From contig QZKS01000098.1 of NCBI GenBank assembly GCA_003599865.1, positions 1 to 64,000 of the forward strand: a DNA stretch of 64,000 nucleotides, in the 5' to 3' direction. Numbering within the stretch: the first letter of the stretch is position 1; each line of letters begins with the position of its first letter. Positions 62,149 to 64,000 of the stretch are shown here, piece by piece. The translations under genes were made by a program, and so were the position numbers. The notes below the pieces were generated by a model. That model searched no databases. It had not been told where the DNA came from and saw nothing but the letters and a program-made list of their open reading frames with translations. This DNA comes from Desulfobacteraceae bacterium. Lineage in GTDB: Bacteria; Desulfobacterota; Desulfobacteria; Desulfobacterales; SURF-7.

Positions 62149-63273
62149 TTGAAATTTCTGTTTATCGAACCCTTTTACGGCGGCTCCCACAAAGACTTTG
62201 CCGATGGCCTGACCCGGTATTCCCGTTTTGAGATTGATCTGGTTACGCTGCCGGCCAGGTTCTGGAAATGGCGGATGCGCGGCGCGGCACTGTATTTTTA
62301 TCGGAAAATACCGTCATTTGATGCATACACCGGGCTGATCACCAGCGGCCTGATGAGTCTGTCCGATTTAAAAGCACTTTGCGGAGGGCGATTGCCGCCG
62401 TCAATCGTATACCTTCATGAGAATCAACTGACCTATCCGCTTGCTCCCGGTGAACAGATGGACTATCAGTTCGGCTTCACCGATATCACGACCGCTCTTT
62501 CCGCAGACCGGATCGTATTCAATTCCCACACCCATTACCGCTCTTTTTTTTCCCACCTCCCCGGATTCATCAATATGATGCCGGAGTTCACACCCAAATG
62601 GGTGATCCATGAAATACAGAAAAAGGCCGGTGTGATCTATCCGGGATGCCATTATCCGGCGGATGTTACCCTGCACGATCGCAAGCCCGGCAAACCGCCG
62701 CTGATTATATGGAATCACCGGTGGGAGTTTGATAAAAAACCGGAAGTTTTTTTTCAGGCTCTCTCGTTTCTGATGGAAAAAGGAGCCGACTTCCGGGTCG
62801 CCCTTCTCGGTGAGCACTATCAGCGTGTTCCTTCGGTGTTTTCGGATGCAAAGAAAAAATTCGGGGACCGGATTATCCGGTATGGTTATGTGGATTGCCG
62901 ATCAGAATATTACAACTGGCTCTCCAGAGGTGATATTGTCGTCAGCACGGCGGATCAGGAAAATTTCGGAATATCCATTATCGAGGCAATCCGCCACGGG
63001 TGTATCCCCCTTGTTCCCCGGCGGCTATCCTATCCGGAAATTCTGCCGGACGAATTCCATCCTTTGTTTTTATATGAGAATCCGAATGACCTTTTTGAAA
63101 AACTCCTGGCAATGGTTCTTTGTCCGGAACCGTTTTTTCCTCACCGGAAAGGTCTTTCCGAAAGCATGAAAAAGTTTGCATGGGAAAATCAGATTGTCCT
63201 GTTTGACGAGATGCTGGATAAACTTACTTGTACTGTAAATTCTGAAAAACAGCGATATCCCTCACCGGGATGA
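62149..63273 (+). CDS. DUF3524 glycosyltransferase (tRNA-queuosine mannosyltransferase family)
   Basis: 374 residues from a TTG start, with AAGAGG five bases upstream. The N-terminal domain is diagnostic: FLFIEPFYGGSHKDFADGL, then LPARFWKWRMRGAALYF, YLHENQLTYPL and ADRIVFNSHTHYRSFF, as in human GTDC1/QTMAN. A GT-B C-terminal half follows (LIIWNHRWEFDKKPEVFFQA, DIVVSTADQENFGISIIEAI with the EX7E-type region). The eukaryotic enzyme adds mannose to queuosine at the tRNA wobble base. Whether bacterial members do the same is not established to my knowledge. A 49-base gap follows the long Hsp70, so it may be in the same transcript. Confidence 0.88.
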   Translation: MKFLFIEPFYGGSHKDFADGLTRYSRFEIDLVTLPARFWKWRMRGAALYFYRKIPSFDAYTGLITSGLMSLSDLKALCGGRLPPSIVYLHENQLTYPLAPGEQMDYQFGFTDITTALSADRIVFNSHTHYRSFFSHLPGFINMMPEFTPKWVIHEIQKKAGVIYPGCHYPADVTLHDRKPGKPPLIIWNHRWEFDKKPEVFFQALSFLMEKGADFRVALLGEHYQRVPSVFSDAKKKFGDRIIRYGYVDCRSEYYNWLSRGDIVVSTADQENFGISIIEAIRHGCIPLVPRRLSYPEILPDEFHPLFLYENPNDLFEKLLAMVLCPEPFFPHRKGLSESMKKFAWENQIVLFDEMLDKLTCTVNSEKQRYPSPG

Positions 63274-63300
63274 GCGACCCGGACAAGGGGTATTGTTTTA
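63259..63300 (+). terminator. Candidate terminator after the DUF3524 gene
   Basis: CCCT-CA-CCGGG (63259-63269) can pair with CCCGG-ACA-AGGG (63278-63289), giving a two-part stem with a small internal bulge. It overlaps the stop codon and is followed by GTATTGTTTTA. The U-run is short, so efficiency is uncertain. The next gene, pncB, starts 227 bases later, which fits a transcript end here. Confidence 0.4.
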
Positions 63301-63516
63301 AGTCAGGGGGTATTGAACGAATAAACAAGCTGAAATGATAATATTTTCAATCCTGTTGATTTCTTCATGAAATGTTGATAGGAGGAATTCTCATACGAAA
63401 GCAATCCGTTAATACCCAATTGCACAAAGGTTGTTTTTGTCTTACAGATCGAGGTATGTAATATCATTAAAACCGGTTTTAACGACCATTTCAATTTTGT
63501 TCCGGAGAAGACCAAT

Positions 63517-64000
63517 ATGCCAATTATCAAGAGTTTACTTGATACGGAATTTAACAAGCTCACGATGGCACAGGCGGTTCTGCATACTTATCCCGCGGTT
63601 CCCGTAAAATATAAATTTGCTTGTCTGAATAAAAAGTTATCATTTCTTGACGAAGTCAAGCAGGAAATTGATCATCTCTGCTCCCTGCGGTTTACGGAAG
63701 AAGAAATCAGTTATCTGTCATCCATCCCATTTTTGAAAACGGATTTTCTGGAGTATCTTCGTTTGTTTCAGCACAACAGAAGATATATTAACGTCTATTC
63801 GGACAAGGAAGGCGGGATTCGGATCGATATTGAAGGGCCATGGATATCCACGATTCTGTATGAGACTCCTGTGCTGGCGATTGTCAGTGAAATTTATTCC
63901 AGACAGCAGAAAAATACCGATTCCGACAGCCACGATCCGGAACAGGCTATGAAAACAGGTGAAAAAATACTTTCTGAAAAAATCGATTATTTGACGGAAC
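63517..64000 (+). CDS. pncB: Nicotinate phosphoribosyltransferase, N-terminal part (3' partial)
   Basis: The frame runs from ATG 63517 (GGAGAAG six bases upstream) through the right edge, giving 161 residues. It begins IIKSLLDTEFNKLTMAQAVL, then RFTEEEISYLSSIPFLKTDF, GGIRIDIEGPWISTILYETP and VLAIVSEIYS, all characteristic of the PncB N-terminus (type I, bacterial). The enzyme joins nicotinate and PRPP to nicotinate mononucleotide in the NAD salvage pathway, in the cytosol. It is probably transcribed separately from the DUF3524 gene. The catalytic C-terminal half lies outside the window. Confidence 0.93.
   Translation, partial: MPIIKSLLDTEFNKLTMAQAVLHTYPAVPVKYKFACLNKKLSFLDEVKQEIDHLCSLRFTEEEISYLSSIPFLKTDFLEYLRLFQHNRRYINVYSDKEGGIRIDIEGPWISTILYETPVLAIVSEIYSRQQKNTDSDSHDPEQAMKTGEKILSEKIDYLTE

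Noticed and set aside
63303-63563. 86-residue minus-strand frame before pncB
   Set aside because: Overlaps the pncB start in antisense, no motifs; the 63301-63516 gap otherwise shows nothing I can support.

Overview
The window looks like a chromosomal segment of a Desulfobacterota (deltaproteobacterial) organism. The best taxonomic hint is the DUF2760 / Hsp70 / Hsp70 operon near the right end, an arrangement I associate with Desulfobacteraceae-like genomes. The assignment is an inference from gene content, not from a marker gene. No rRNA, tRNA, CRISPR array or replication origin was seen. All confident large genes are on the + strand.

Left edge (1-3230): an accessory scrap-heap. It holds the end of an Rhs polymorphic toxin with its probable immunity gene, two displaced Rhs fragments, six copies of a REP palindrome (two pairs arranged as REPINs), the REP-associated tyrosine transposase (RAYT) that probably spread them, and a broken polysaccharide-deacetylase-like gene.

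Middle (3279-56235): about 53 kb of almost uninterrupted surface-polysaccharide genes, many overlapping by 4-14 bases. Nucleotide-sugar supply comes from a CapD/PglF-like dehydratase, two DegT-type aminotransferases, a GNAT acetyltransferase and a complete dTDP-rhamnose set (rfbB-A-C-D). A small PglC-like phosphoglycosyl transferase probably starts the chain. Assembly involves GT2 and GT4 glycosyltransferases, several of them large fusions, plus four multi-membrane GT-C-like enzymes. Decoration comes from many SAM methyltransferases, two radical SAM enzymes and three glutamine-dependent asparagine-synthase paralogues, which probably amidate glycan or precursor carboxylates. Two export routes are encoded: an ABC transporter (Wzm with an unusual extra N-terminal domain, and Wzt with a glycan-binding-type tail) and a Wzx-type flippase. 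The stub of a second flippase lies just upstream of the latter. Base composition changes along the locus: AT-richer around 16.4-22.5 kb and 47.5-48.2 kb, GC-richer from about 49.8 kb. The cluster therefore looks assembled from several modules.

Right edge (56236-64000): a different neighbourhood. After a roughly 480-base spacer, with a possible small Cys-rich gene on the minus strand, an inverted repeat and a sigma70-like promoter, comes an operon of a membrane-anchored DUF2760 protein and two divergent Hsp70 proteins. These are followed by a DUF3524 glycosyltransferase (family of the tRNA-queuosine mannosyltransferase) and the start of pncB, which runs off the window.

Most likely under-described systems: the DUF2760-Hsp70-Hsp70 operon; the tightly coupled AsnB / deacetylase-like / unknown helical protein / aminotransferase / acetyltransferase / membrane-protein module at 10.4-18.0 kb; the Wzm fusion; and the RAYT/REPIN patch that has invaded Rhs remnants.
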